This document shows positions 34,303 to 43,047 of a DNA stretch of 64,000 nt, piece by piece. Source of the stretch: CAXBCP01 sp963977005. Lineage in GTDB: Bacteria > Pseudomonadota > Alphaproteobacteria > MPNO01 > UBA830. Within the stretch, counting starts at the first letter, position 1, and the number at the start of each line of letters is the position of its first letter. The DNA lies in contig CAXBMQ010000008.1 of assembly GCA_963977005.1 (NCBI GenBank), positions 137,653 through 201,652 on the forward strand, read 5' to 3'. The position numbers and the translations under genes were made by a program. The notes beneath the pieces are model-generated. The model searched no databases. It saw only the letters and a program-made list of their open reading frames with translations, and was not told the origin of the DNA.

Positions 34303-34381
34303 CGGCGTGCCGAGGCGGGTCAGTTTTCGACTTCGACCTGTGAATTCTTCCGACCGAACAAGAACAACTGGGACAGGGCAG

Positions 34382-35626
34382 ATGGCGACTTCGGCAGAGG
34401 CGGTTAAACCGACACTGGCCGGCCTGCGCGTTCTCGACCTGACGCAGTTTCTGGCGGGCCCGTATGCCACGATGATCTTCGCCGATCTGGGGGCAGAGGT
34501 GGTCAAGCTGGAAGCGCCGGTCGGCGACTGGTCCCGCATCCTGCCGCCGAATTTCGTCGGCGATGACAGCTGCTATTACCTGTCGATAAACCGCAACAAG
34601 AAAAGCATCGTGGTCGACATGAAGTCGCCCGACGGACTGGAGGTCGTCAAAAGACTGGCGGACGAAAGCGATATTCTGGTCGAGAATTTCCGGCCCGGTG
34701 TGCTCGACCGGCTGGGTCTCACCTATGAGAACCTCTCGGCCCGCAATCCGGGCCTGATCTGGGCCTCCATCAGCGGGTTCGGTCAGACCGGGGCGGACCG
34801 CGACAGGCCGGCCTATGACATGATCGTGCAGGCGATTTCCGGCGGGATGAGCATGACCGGCGAACCCGGGCGCTCCGCTGTCCGCAGCGGGGTTCCCATC
34901 GGCGATCTCAGCGCCGGGATGTATGCCGTGATCGGCGCGCTGGCGGCGCTTGAAGAACGCCGGCGGTCGGGTAAAGGGCAGTATATCGACGTTTCGATGC
35001 TCGACTGCCAGGTGTCGATGCTCTGTTACCAGGCCGGATACTATCTGCATTCGGGCAAAAACCCCGGGCGCCAGGGCTGGGGGCACGATTCCATTCCGAC
35101 CTATCGCGGCTTCAACTGCGCCAAAGGCACGTCGCTGGTGATTACCGCCAACACCGAACGCATGTGGCAGGGGTTATGCGACGTGCTGGGGATCGAAGCG
35201 CTGAAAGAAGATGCCCGGTTCACCCTGAACGAAGACCGCTATGCGAACCGGGACGAATTGTGGCCCATCCTTGAAGGCGCCTTCATGATCCACCCGGCGG
35301 AATACTGGGTCCCGAAGCTTCTGGACGCCGGGATTCCGGTTGGCGAAATCAACAACCTGGAAAAGGCGCTGTCGAACCCGCAGATACTGGCGCGCGATAT
35401 GGTGCTGGAACTGGCGAACGAGGATGGCGCCAATATCCGGGTTGCGGGCAATCCGGTGAAAATGTCGCGCACCCCGATGAACAGCCATAGCTATCCGCCG
35501 AAACTGGGCGGAGAAACCGCCGATATCCTGACCGACGTCTTGGGCGCGGATGAAAACGAAATCGCGCGTCTGATCGAGGCGGGCGCGGTCTATGAATACA
35601 CGCCGAAACAGGCGAAGGGAGACTGA
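34382..35626 (+). CDS. Class III (CaiB/formyl-CoA transferase family) CoA-transferase
   Basis: A 414-residue family III CoA-transferase: LAGLRVLDLTQFLAGPYATM at the start, ENFRPGVLDRLGL, and SGVPIGDLSAGMYA holding the catalytic aspartate that forms the acyl anhydride. It moves CoA between carboxylic acids without ATP. The position directly after the dioxygenase subunits suggests activation of the dioxygenase substrate or product. The start is the ATG at 34382. Confidence 0.9.
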   Translation: MATSAEAVKPTLAGLRVLDLTQFLAGPYATMIFADLGAEVVKLEAPVGDWSRILPPNFVGDDSCYYLSINRNKKSIVVDMKSPDGLEVVKRLADESDILVENFRPGVLDRLGLTYENLSARNPGLIWASISGFGQTGADRDRPAYDMIVQAISGGMSMTGEPGRSAVRSGVPIGDLSAGMYAVIGALAALEERRRSGKGQYIDVSMLDCQVSMLCYQAGYYLHSGKNPGRQGWGHDSIPTYRGFNCAKGTSLVITANTERMWQGLCDVLGIEALKEDARFTLNEDRYANRDELWPILEGAFMIHPAEYWVPKLLDAGIPVGEINNLEKALSNPQILARDMVLELANEDGANIRVAGNPVKMSRTPMNSHSYPPKLGGETADILTDVLGADENEIARLIEAGAVYEYTPKQAKGD

Positions 35627-35627
35627 T

Positions 35628-36356
35628 ATGGAAGACGTATTGCAACTGGACCACGACGGCGCGATTGCCCGGATCACGATCAACCGGGCCGACAAGGGCA
35701 ACATGCTGACGCTCGATATGCTCGATAACATATCGGCGCTGATTATCGATGCCGGTCTCGACCCGGACATCAAGGCGATTTCCATCAGCAGTACGGGGGA
35801 CGATTTCTGCCTCGGCCGCGACCCGTCGGCCGCGCCAGAGAACACACCGAAGAACGGTATCGAGATGCGCGAAGCCCTGACCGCGCCGATCCTCGGTTTC
35901 TATGATGCCGTGCGCGGCGCCGATGTGCCGGTGGTTGCAACCGTGCAGGGCAGGGCGGCCGGCTTCGGCTGTGCGGCCGCCGCCGTGTGCGACGTCACGA
36001 TAGCGGCCGACGATGCGCGGTTCTCGCTGCCGGAAATGAAACACGATCTGCCGCCGACGGCCGCCATATCGGCGCATATCGACCGTTCCATGCCGAAATC
36101 GGTCGCCTGGATGGTTTATTCGACCGACGAGATCGATGCACAGACGGCCCGTGCGGCGGGCTTCGTCAGCCATATCGTTCCGGCGGGCGAGTTGTATTCG
36201 AAGGCCGACGAGATTCTGGCAACGCTGACCAGTCGCAACCGCGTCGCCCTGGCAACCTGCAAGACCTACCTGGCCAATGCCCGGTTGATGGAAACGCCGC
36301 AGGCGTCGGATTATGCGGCCAACATGCTGGCGCTTGTCATGGCGTCGAAGGGTTAG
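35628..36356 (+). CDS. Enoyl-CoA hydratase/isomerase family protein
   Basis: A 242-residue crotonase-fold protein. ISSTGDDFCLGRDPSA forms the first oxyanion loop and VQGRAAGFGCAAAAVCDVTI the second. The usual pair of catalytic glutamates is not obvious: EMKHDLPPTAA occurs where the second one would sit. It may therefore act as a hydrolase, isomerase or decarboxylase rather than a hydratase. It follows the CoA-transferase stop by one base, with GAAGGGA as ribosome site, and is last in the Rieske operon. Confidence 0.85.
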   Translation: MEDVLQLDHDGAIARITINRADKGNMLTLDMLDNISALIIDAGLDPDIKAISISSTGDDFCLGRDPSAAPENTPKNGIEMREALTAPILGFYDAVRGADVPVVATVQGRAAGFGCAAAAVCDVTIAADDARFSLPEMKHDLPPTAAISAHIDRSMPKSVAWMVYSTDEIDAQTARAAGFVSHIVPAGELYSKADEILATLTSRNRVALATCKTYLANARLMETPQASDYAANMLALVMASKG

Positions 36357-36384
36357 CCTGGCGCGATTCGTGCGTTAACAGAAA

Positions 36385-36409
36385 CGGGGCAGCCGTCCGG
36401 ACTGCCCCG
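36385..36409. terminator. Convergent terminator hairpin
   Basis: CGGGGCAG and CTGCCCCG form a perfect 8-bp stem with a nine-base loop, between the crotonase (+) and chemoreceptor (-) stop codons. No strong T tract follows on either side. Confidence 0.6.
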
Positions 36410-36454
36410 CATCTTCGAGTCTGGTCTCAACGCGGCTTACGTCCGCGCGGGGCG

Positions 36455-38071
36455 TCAGCCCCCGGTCGTTTCTTTCAGGAACTGGTCGACCTTGTTGCTC
36501 AGTTCTTCGGAATGGCTGGCCAGTTCGCGGGCGGCGTCAAGCGCCTGGCTGGCTGAATTGCCGGTTTCCTGAGCTGCCTGGGATACGCCGGAGATATTGG
36601 AAGAGACCTCCGTCGTTCCGGTCGACGCCTGTTCGACATTGGTGGCGATCTCGCGCGTGGCTTCCGCCTGCTGCTCGATCGCGACGGCGGCACTTGCCGA
36701 TATGTCGTTGATCTCGCCGATCGTTCCCGTGATTTCCTTGATCGCGGAGACGGCACTATTGGTCGCGGTCTGAATTTCACCGATCTGTTCGCCGATTTCA
36801 TCGGTAGCCTTGGCCGTCTGATCGGCGAGCGATTTAACCTCGGTTGCGACAACCGCGAAGCCCTTGCCGGCTTCACCGGCCCGCGCCGCCTCGATTGTGG
36901 CGTTCAGCGCGAGGAGGTTCGTCTGGCTGGCGATGTCATTGATCAGACTGACGACTTCGCCGATCTTGTTCGCGGCATTGGACAGACCTTCGACCTGCTC
37001 GTTGGTTTTCTGCGCCTGTTCCACGGCTGCCTTGGCAATGTCCGCACTCTGCTTGATCTGGCGGCCGACCTCGTCGACCGATGCGGTAAGTTCTTCCGTC
37101 GCCGAAGCAACCGACTGGACGTTCATTGCGGTTTGTTCGGCCGCTGCTGCAATGTTGCTCGACTGCTGGCTTGTTTCCTCGGCCGTGGCCGCGACAGATT
37201 GCGCCGATGCCTCCATTTCGGTCGCAGCACCGGAAACCGACGATACGATTTCCCGGACGCCTTCGCCAAAGCGTACCTGTTCGGTGACGATGTTCCAGGT
37301 CAGCATCGGCCCGATATATTTGCCGTGGTCGTCGGTGATCGCGGCGACTTCGAGCCTCAGGATATGGTCTCCGAGGGTAATATTGGCCACATGGGGCAGG
37401 TTCGCCGGGTCGCCCAGGATATTGCGCTGGTGCTCCGGGTGTTTGTGGAAAATATCGAGACATTGACCGAGCAGGTCTTCGGCCCTGCAGGGCAGCAGGT
37501 CGTTCAGCGGGCTCAGGGTGTCGATACTGGTTTTGTTGACATAGGAGATCGTGAAATCGTCGGGATTCGCCATCATTACGTTGATCGGCATGTTGTCGAC
37601 CATCGTGCGGAGCTGGTTATTCTCCTGCTTTGCTTTCTCCGCGGCGGTCACGATCTCCCAGACCAGGCAGATCGATGTGTAGTTGCCGTCGTGGTCGAAG
37701 ATCGGGTTGACCCGCAGGTCGAGAATCTCGTCGCCGAGCGTAATGTTCGAGCGCCACGGCAGGTTTGTCGGGTCCGCCAGGATCTTGCGCTGATGCGACG
37801 GGTCCTTGTGGAAGATGTCGATACACTGTCCGAGGATTTCATCCGCCTTGCAGGGCAGGAGATCCTCGATACTGCGAAGGGTCTCGACGCTGGTGGAGTT
37901 GATGTAATCGATCTGAAGCGTCTCGACGTCGCAGGTCATCACATTCGTCGGCATTGCATCCAGCATCTGCCTGAAAGCGAAAATATCTTTTTCGGGGATG
38001 TCGGGCTTTGCCTCGGCCGCCGCATCTTCGAATTCGATCACTTCGGCGGTGTTTTTTCTAAATCCTAGCAC
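36455..38071 (-). CDS. Cytoplasmic methyl-accepting chemotaxis protein with two PAS domains
   Basis: A 538-residue protein without membrane segments. Two near-identical PAS domains (about 28-145 and 150-270) repeat the same core: LLPCKADEILGQCIDIFHK and LLPCRAEDLLGQCLDIFHK, each continuing with P-x-H-Q-R. A long MCP signalling domain follows, with the hairpin tip EVVSLINDIASQTNLLALNA and IEAARAGEAGKGFAVVA. It should sense an internal, perhaps redox or ligand, signal and control CheA. The conserved Cys and His in both PAS domains could bind a cofactor. Start is GTG with GGAG upstream. No CheR-docking pentapeptide is at the C-terminus. Confidence 0.9.
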   Translation of the reverse strand: MLGFRKNTAEVIEFEDAAAEAKPDIPEKDIFAFRQMLDAMPTNVMTCDVETLQIDYINSTSVETLRSIEDLLPCKADEILGQCIDIFHKDPSHQRKILADPTNLPWRSNITLGDEILDLRVNPIFDHDGNYTSICLVWEIVTAAEKAKQENNQLRTMVDNMPINVMMANPDDFTISYVNKTSIDTLSPLNDLLPCRAEDLLGQCLDIFHKHPEHQRNILGDPANLPHVANITLGDHILRLEVAAITDDHGKYIGPMLTWNIVTEQVRFGEGVREIVSSVSGAATEMEASAQSVAATAEETSQQSSNIAAAAEQTAMNVQSVASATEELTASVDEVGRQIKQSADIAKAAVEQAQKTNEQVEGLSNAANKIGEVVSLINDIASQTNLLALNATIEAARAGEAGKGFAVVATEVKSLADQTAKATDEIGEQIGEIQTATNSAVSAIKEITGTIGEINDISASAAVAIEQQAEATREIATNVEQASTGTTEVSSNISGVSQAAQETGNSASQALDAARELASHSEELSNKVDQFLKETTGG

Positions 38072-38415
38072 ACGTATCTCCTTGCTAAACCATCTTGCCG
38101 GGCTGCTTCATGAGAGGGACGTCCAAAAGGCGCTCTCGACGATGGATACAATGGTTCCTGAGGAGAAAAAATCGCAGATATTGATTAAAAATTTCTGAAT
38201 ATTTTACGCAATGATCACATGAGCCGCGTGACTGCACTGGCTGGGTATTCGGAAATAATTCGCCTGCCTTGTCTGATCGAGGCGATGGTATGGAAAGTCA
38301 CGGCCCGGCCGCCGGGGCTCCTGCCCGGCGGGGACGGTTCGCTCGATAGACTTTCAGCTTCTGGCTATGGCGATATTTATCGCCGGCATCGCACGCTCGT
38401 TGGAAAACGAGGGTA
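38072..38415. other. Intergenic region, 344 bp, between the chemoreceptor and DksA-like genes
   Basis: No gene supported. It holds the promoter side of the chemoreceptor (AT-rich, about 38160-38220) and a GC hairpin at 38309-38331 (CCGCCGGG-N7-CCCGGCGG), which may end transcription of the DksA-like gene. Confidence 0.45.
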
Positions 38416-38745
38416 TTATTTGCTGCCTGACATGCAGCTTGTGCAAAGCGGTGTATGCGGCAGCAACTCGAGCCGCTTTTCCGGAATGTCCTCGCCGCAC
38501 TGGACGCAAATCCCGTAGCTGCCGTCCTCTATGCGCTTTAGCGCCGCCTTGATCTGCTGAGCCTCTTTCTGACCCTGGATGCCGAGACCTTCGAGAACCT
38601 CGTCGCCGGCGATTTCGGTCGCGCGTTCCTCAAAATCCGCTTCTGTTCCGTGTTCTTTCAGGTCCTCGTCTATTTCGCTCAGCTTGGACGTCAGCGCGGC
38701 GAGGCGGGCTTCGAGGCTGGCTTTGATACTGTTCACGTCGACCAT
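38416..38745 (-). CDS. DksA/TraR-family zinc-finger protein
   Basis: A 109-residue protein: a helical coiled-coil N-terminus (KASLEARLAALTSKLSEIDE), then the C-terminal zinc finger CVQCGEDIPEKRLELLP with the second pair CTSC. The family binds the RNA polymerase secondary channel or acts as small zinc-binding regulators. The length is that of the short DksA-like (YbiI/TraR-type) group rather than full DksA. The start at MVDVNS (38745) is used; longer in-frame starts add an unlikely N-terminus. Confidence 0.85.
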   Translation of the reverse strand: MVDVNSIKASLEARLAALTSKLSEIDEDLKEHGTEADFEERATEIAGDEVLEGLGIQGQKEAQQIKAALKRIEDGSYGICVQCGEDIPEKRLELLPHTPLCTSCMSGSK

Positions 38746-38922
38746 GTGGGGTTCCTGTAAATAACGAATTTCGCACGTGTCTATCAGAAATACGCCGGTA
38801 CCTTCACGTAAGCAGCATAATTCTGGCACACAAGGTCAACGCGCGCGAGTCATGAAAAGTTCAACTAAATCCGGGTGCTCTGAGCGGACGGTATCGAATA
38901 ATCGCGTGCGTGGCCGGTCAAT

Positions 38923-39717
38923 TCACGCAGCCGTCCAGCCCCCGTCGATCGGCAGGGTGACGCCCGTGACCATCGAGGACGCCCGGCTGGCGAGATAGAG
39001 CAACCCTCCGGCAAGTTCCCAGGGCTCCCCGAAGCGGCCCATCGGCGTGGCGGCTTCGATGGCGTCGACCATGCCGGGGTTGGACTGCATATAGGCCGCA
39101 CCGAAATTGGTCCGGAAAAACGTCGGTGCGACTGCGTTGACCCGGATGCCCCGGTCGGCCCATTCGACCGCGAGCCCGCGCGTGACATTCACCAGCGCGC
39201 CTTTGGTCGCCTGATAGCCGATATGGGCGAACAACCGGTTGCCGACCAGGCCCACGATCGAGGCCAGATTGACGATACGGCCGTTGCCTTGGGCAAACAT
39301 GTGCGGCGCGGCAGCCCGGCTGCCGAGCACGACCGCCGACAGGTTGACCTCCACGACCCGGTCCCAGTCTTCGTCGGTCATCTCGACGGTGGGCCCGCGG
39401 TGACTGATACCGGCATTGTTGACGAGTATATGCAACCCACCCAGCGTTGCCGCTGCATCGTCGATCGTGCTTTTCAGGGCGGCGCGATCCGATACATCCA
39501 GCTGAAGGGCAACCGCGTGCCCGCCGCCGGCCGTGATCTCGGCCACGACGGCGTCTGCCTTGTCCTTGTCGATGTCGGTGACGGCGACCGACGCCCCGGC
39601 CTGCGCATAGGCCATGGAAGCGATGCGTCCGAACCCGTCGCCGCCGCCGGTGACGAAGGCGACGTCGCCGTCCAGACGGAAAAGCCTGTCGATCGCCAGG
39701 TCCTCGTATCCGTTCAT
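38923..39717 (-). CDS. Short-chain dehydrogenase/reductase
   Basis: A 264-residue SDR with TGGGDGFGRIASMAYAQAG, NNAGISHRGP, a catalytic serine in NLASIVGLVG and YQATKGALVNVT. The acidic VTDIDKDKAD after strand two suggests NAD(H). It begins one base after the MFS transporter stop, so the two are one operon, facing away from the TauD/LysR genes. It may act on the compound that the transporter moves. Confidence 0.87.
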   Translation of the reverse strand: MNGYEDLAIDRLFRLDGDVAFVTGGGDGFGRIASMAYAQAGASVAVTDIDKDKADAVVAEITAGGGHAVALQLDVSDRAALKSTIDDAAATLGGLHILVNNAGISHRGPTVEMTDEDWDRVVEVNLSAVVLGSRAAAPHMFAQGNGRIVNLASIVGLVGNRLFAHIGYQATKGALVNVTRGLAVEWADRGIRVNAVAPTFFRTNFGAAYMQSNPGMVDAIEAATPMGRFGEPWELAGGLLYLASRASSMVTGVTLPIDGGWTAA

Positions 39718-39718
39718 A

Positions 39719-40858
39719 TCATTCCTCCACGACCGGCGTTGCGGCCTGTTTCCTCAGAATACCGATCAGCACGATCCCCATTATGGCGGCAATGCCGACG
39801 ATAATCCCCCCCATCACGAAGAACCCGGTTGCAAGCGAGGTCGCGCCGACAATCGCGCCCATCGTCACGGGCACCGTAAGCGATGCGGTGCGGTTCATGG
39901 TCGAGCGGAGCCCGACGCTCAGCCCCTGTTGGTCGGTTGCGGCGCCCCGGGTCAGAACCGACAGGATCATCGGAAACGCCGTGCCCGAGCACACACCGGT
40001 GGCGCAGGCGATCGCCAGCAGCGCCCAGAATCCGGTGAAGAGCGGCGCGAGGCAGAACGTGACCGTGGCCAGGACGGTGCCGGCAAGAACCAGCCAGTGC
40101 GGGGCGATCCAGCGCGAAAGCCGCCCGACGATCAGGCCGGCGACGGCCCCGGCCAGGGAGATGCTCCCGACGATGAAGCCGATCTCGCCCCCGGTGAAAC
40201 TGATGCTTTCGAGGTAGACGGCGAGAAACGTGTGGCGCATGGCGTAAACGCCCGCAAGAATCGCGGAGACCACGATAACGTATGCGATCATCGGTACCCG
40301 CAGGAGGCCGAACCCGGCGGCGTAATCGGCCCAGTGCGGAACGAAATCCCGGATGCTGACCTTCGCGACCGCACCTGCATCCAGCGATTTGGGGACCGCG
40401 GCCAGCGTCAGAGCGAGGGCGGCGGACCAGAGGGAAACCATCGCGAACGCGCCCCAGGCGCCGAGATACTGCCACGCGAGTCCGGCCATCAGCGGGCCCA
40501 GAAAATTTCCCAGCGTGGTGAGAAACGTGAACTGACCCATCATGTCCGGTGCGCCCCTGGTCAACCGCCCGACAAGCGCCTGGGCGCCGATCCAGCAGGC
40601 GAGATGCAGGAATCCGACGATGGTCTGCATGCCCAGTATACCGCCGATGGTGGGGACGAGCGGGTAGACCATCACCAGCACGCCGGCGGTCACGGCGAGC
40701 GCGGTGGTCACGCGCCGCGCGCCGAGGCGATCCATCACGGCACCGGTCTGGATTGCGAAGATCATTGCCAGCAGGGCGCGTGCCGCGATCGCCATGCCGA
40801 TCCAGAAGGCGCTTGCGCCGATATCGAGCGCCCAGAGCGGCACGATCAGCGTCATCAT
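39719..40858 (-). CDS. MFS transporter, start codon uncertain
   Basis: At least 379 residues and 11-12 hydrophobic segments, with the MFS A-motif-like GAVMDRLGARRV (about 39-50) and a second-half equivalent GLIVGRLSRW. Translation from the first in-frame ATG (40858) would begin inside transmembrane helix 1. The same frame stays open upstream to about 41008 and encodes RAAVFATGFFSLSQIP, clearly the missing part of that helix, but has no ATG, GTG or TTG. Either a rare start such as ATC/ATA is used or there is a one-base indel. An ATG in another frame at 40979 could then be the true start. Likely imports or exports a small organic compound. Confidence 0.8.
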   Translation of the reverse strand: MMTLIVPLWALDIGASAFWIGMAIAARALLAMIFAIQTGAVMDRLGARRVTTALAVTAGVLVMVYPLVPTIGGILGMQTIVGFLHLACWIGAQALVGRLTRGAPDMMGQFTFLTTLGNFLGPLMAGLAWQYLGAWGAFAMVSLWSAALALTLAAVPKSLDAGAVAKVSIRDFVPHWADYAAGFGLLRVPMIAYVIVVSAILAGVYAMRHTFLAVYLESISFTGGEIGFIVGSISLAGAVAGLIVGRLSRWIAPHWLVLAGTVLATVTFCLAPLFTGFWALLAIACATGVCSGTAFPMILSVLTRGAATDQQGLSVGLRSTMNRTASLTVPVTMGAIVGATSLATGFFVMGGIIVGIAAIMGIVLIGILRKQAATPVVEE

Positions 40859-41025
40859 CGGGATCTGGCTGAGGCTGAAAAACCCTGTCGCAAAGACGGC
40901 AGCGCGTCCGCGCGCCGAAGTCGCGTGACTGGAGGAAGGTGTTTCTATCGCGCCGATCCCGTGAATTGCTTCCCCGCATGCGGGGCAATATAGTTTGATT
41001 CCGAACTATCTATTACGGGAAAGCG

Positions 41026-41874
41026 ATGGCCATGGCGACAGTGCTTGATGAAATGACAGTGAAACCACTTTCCGACGCGCTTGGCGCGGAGATTCAGGGA
41101 GTCGATCTCGGTCGGCCACTCGATAGCGCCACGATGAAGGCTATAGAGGATGCGTGGCACGAGCACCTTGTTCTGGTTTTTCGCAACCAGTCGCTGTCGA
41201 ACGACGACCAGGTGCGGTTCTGCAAGTATTTCGGCGACCTTGAGGAGGTCCGCACCGGCAATTTCGCCAACGAAGACATGAAACACACAATGATGATTAC
41301 CAATGTCACCGATACCGGGTTGCAGACCGCGCTCGAGAACGGCGACATGTGGTTTCATTCCGACCAGTGTTACTACGAGTATCCGTGCAAGGCCTCGACG
41401 CTCTATGCGATGGAAGTACCGTCCGTCGGCGGCAATACGCTTTTCGCCAATTGCTACACCGCCTGGGAAACACTGCCCGACGATCTGCGCGATAAGCTCG
41501 ACGGACTGAAGGGGCATCACATCTACGACTATGCCGGCAACCCGATGAAACGGGGTGAAAATATCGACCCGGACGCGCCGCAGTATTTGCACCCGGTCGC
41601 GCGAACCCACCCGGCGACGGGGCGAAAGGCGCTCTACGTGAACCGCCTTATGACGGACTACATCGACGGCCTCCCGGAAGATGAAAGCGCCGAAATCCTG
41701 GAGCGCCTGTTTGCCCATGGCGAGCAGGACCGGTTTGTATACGAGCATGTCTGGCAGGTCGGCGACTTCGTGATCTGGGACAACCGCTGTTCCATGCACG
41801 CCCGTACCGACTTCGATCCGGGAGAGCGCCGGATGATGCGGCGGATCACGGTGAAAGGCGAGGCGGTCGTCTGA
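41026..41874 (+). CDS. TauD/TfdA-family 2-oxoglutarate-dependent dioxygenase
   Basis: A 282-residue jelly-roll oxygenase with the iron triad His111-x-Asp113 (WFHSDQCYYE) and His258 (WDNRCSMHARTDF), followed by the 2-oxoglutarate-binding arginine region (RRMMRRITVKG). It begins ALGAEIQGVDLGRPLD as is typical. Members oxidise sulfonates, aryloxyacetates, carnitine precursors and similar acids. It is divergent from the MFS gene and upstream of the LysR gene; the two sides probably form one regulated unit. Substrate unknown. The start may be either of two methionines (41026 or 41032). Confidence 0.88.
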   Translation: MAMATVLDEMTVKPLSDALGAEIQGVDLGRPLDSATMKAIEDAWHEHLVLVFRNQSLSNDDQVRFCKYFGDLEEVRTGNFANEDMKHTMMITNVTDTGLQTALENGDMWFHSDQCYYEYPCKASTLYAMEVPSVGGNTLFANCYTAWETLPDDLRDKLDGLKGHHIYDYAGNPMKRGENIDPDAPQYLHPVARTHPATGRKALYVNRLMTDYIDGLPEDESAEILERLFAHGEQDRFVYEHVWQVGDFVIWDNRCSMHARTDFDPGERRMMRRITVKGEAVV

Positions 41875-41956
41875 CACCTGCGGGGCCGGTTGTCGTGGCC
41901 CAGGGGCCGGCAAGACCGGCTTCCTATATTTAAAATGCCGGTTTGATATGGCAGCG

Positions 41957-41984
41957 TATTATTGTATATAAAAAAACAATAATA
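41957..41984. promoter_or_regulatory. AT-rich inverted repeat between tauD-like and lysR genes
   Basis: TATTATTGT-N10-ACAATAATA has 9-bp perfect arms, 23 bases before the LysR start. It could be an autoregulatory LysR site or a weak intrinsic terminator for the upstream gene. Confidence 0.45.
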
Positions 41985-42007
41985 TCTTTTCCAGGAAAGC
42001 CGGTCCG

Positions 42008-42928
42008 ATGGACGTACGCCAGCTTCGTTACTTTGTGGAAATTGTCGACGCTAAAAGCTTTACGCGTGCTGCCGACCGCGTGCGCGTGGCGCAACCGGCC
42101 CTCGGTCTGCAGATCCGCAAGCTCGAGGACGAACTCGGGGTGCCGCTGCTGCATCGGCATTCGCGCGGGGTGCAGCCGACGGAGGCAGGCACGGTCCTGT
42201 TGGGGCATGCCAATGCGATCCTCAAGCAGATCGAACAGGCACGGCGAGAGGTTACGGATTTGTCGGGGCCGCCGCGGGGTAGTGTTGTCCTGGGGATCAC
42301 GCCGACCGCGAGCGCCTTGCTGGCGAGCCGGCTGATCCGAAGTTGTCAGGCGCTCTATCCCGGCGTCTCGCTGAATATTTTCGAGGGGATGAGTGAGGAG
42401 GTCATGCGACGGCTTGCGGATAATTCCCTCGATATGGGGTTTTCCTACAACCCCGGCGCGGCAAAGGGAATCGAGACAGAGCCCCTGCTGAGCGAAGATC
42501 TGTTTCTGGTCGGCGCCGCGGGTGCCGACGACCCAGGTGAAAAGGTGTCGTTCAGCAAGGTTGCCAGACGTTCGCTGATCCTTCCAAGCCGCGGATTCGG
42601 CCTGCGCGAATGGGTCGAAAACACTGCGCGCGATCAGGAAGTGATGCTGAATATCGCCTTCGAAATCGATTCCGTTGCGACGCAGAGAGATCTGGTCGAA
42701 AGCGGGCTTGGTTTTACGATTCTGCCATATGCCGCTGTTCACCGCGCCGTGGAGGCAAACCGGCTTTTTGCCGCGCAGATTACGCGCCCGAAAATATCGC
42801 GTACGCTGACGATTGCCTACGCTGCATCGCACAGCAGGAACAAGGCCACCCGCGCGGTGCGGGAGGTAATCGATCGGGTGGTGGTCGAGAGTGTCGCCGA
42901 AAGCGGAGGGCGACTACAAAAGGCATAA
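42008..42928 (+). CDS. LysR-family transcriptional regulator
   Basis: A 306-residue LTTR. The N-terminal helix-turn-helix reads FTRAADRVRVAQPALGLQIR within residues 1-65, followed by the linker and a periplasmic-binding-protein-like effector domain (from about PRGSVVLGITPTASALLASR). It follows the TauD-like gene and precedes the diiron-protein gene on the same strand, so it is the likely local regulator of this unnamed cluster. The effector is unknown. Confidence 0.9.
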   Translation: MDVRQLRYFVEIVDAKSFTRAADRVRVAQPALGLQIRKLEDELGVPLLHRHSRGVQPTEAGTVLLGHANAILKQIEQARREVTDLSGPPRGSVVLGITPTASALLASRLIRSCQALYPGVSLNIFEGMSEEVMRRLADNSLDMGFSYNPGAAKGIETEPLLSEDLFLVGAAGADDPGEKVSFSKVARRSLILPSRGFGLREWVENTARDQEVMLNIAFEIDSVATQRDLVESGLGFTILPYAAVHRAVEANRLFAAQITRPKISRTLTIAYAASHSRNKATRAVREVIDRVVVESVAESGGRLQKA

Positions 42929-42934
42929 TTGTTA

Positions 42935-42952
42935 TTGCAAATGATATAGCAA
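42935..42952. promoter_or_regulatory. Dyad TTGC-N10-GCAA before the diiron-protein gene
   Basis: A short dyad of LysR-box size in the 119-base gap upstream of 43048. Only the four-base arms are symmetric, so chance is a real possibility. Confidence 0.3.
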
Positions 42953-43047
42953 GGCATTTTTTTAATATGAGGTATTGAGTAAGTGTTATTGAATGATGCC
43001 CCTCCGACGCCGTAAAAAGAGACATCAAACAGGAAGGAACAGGAAAG

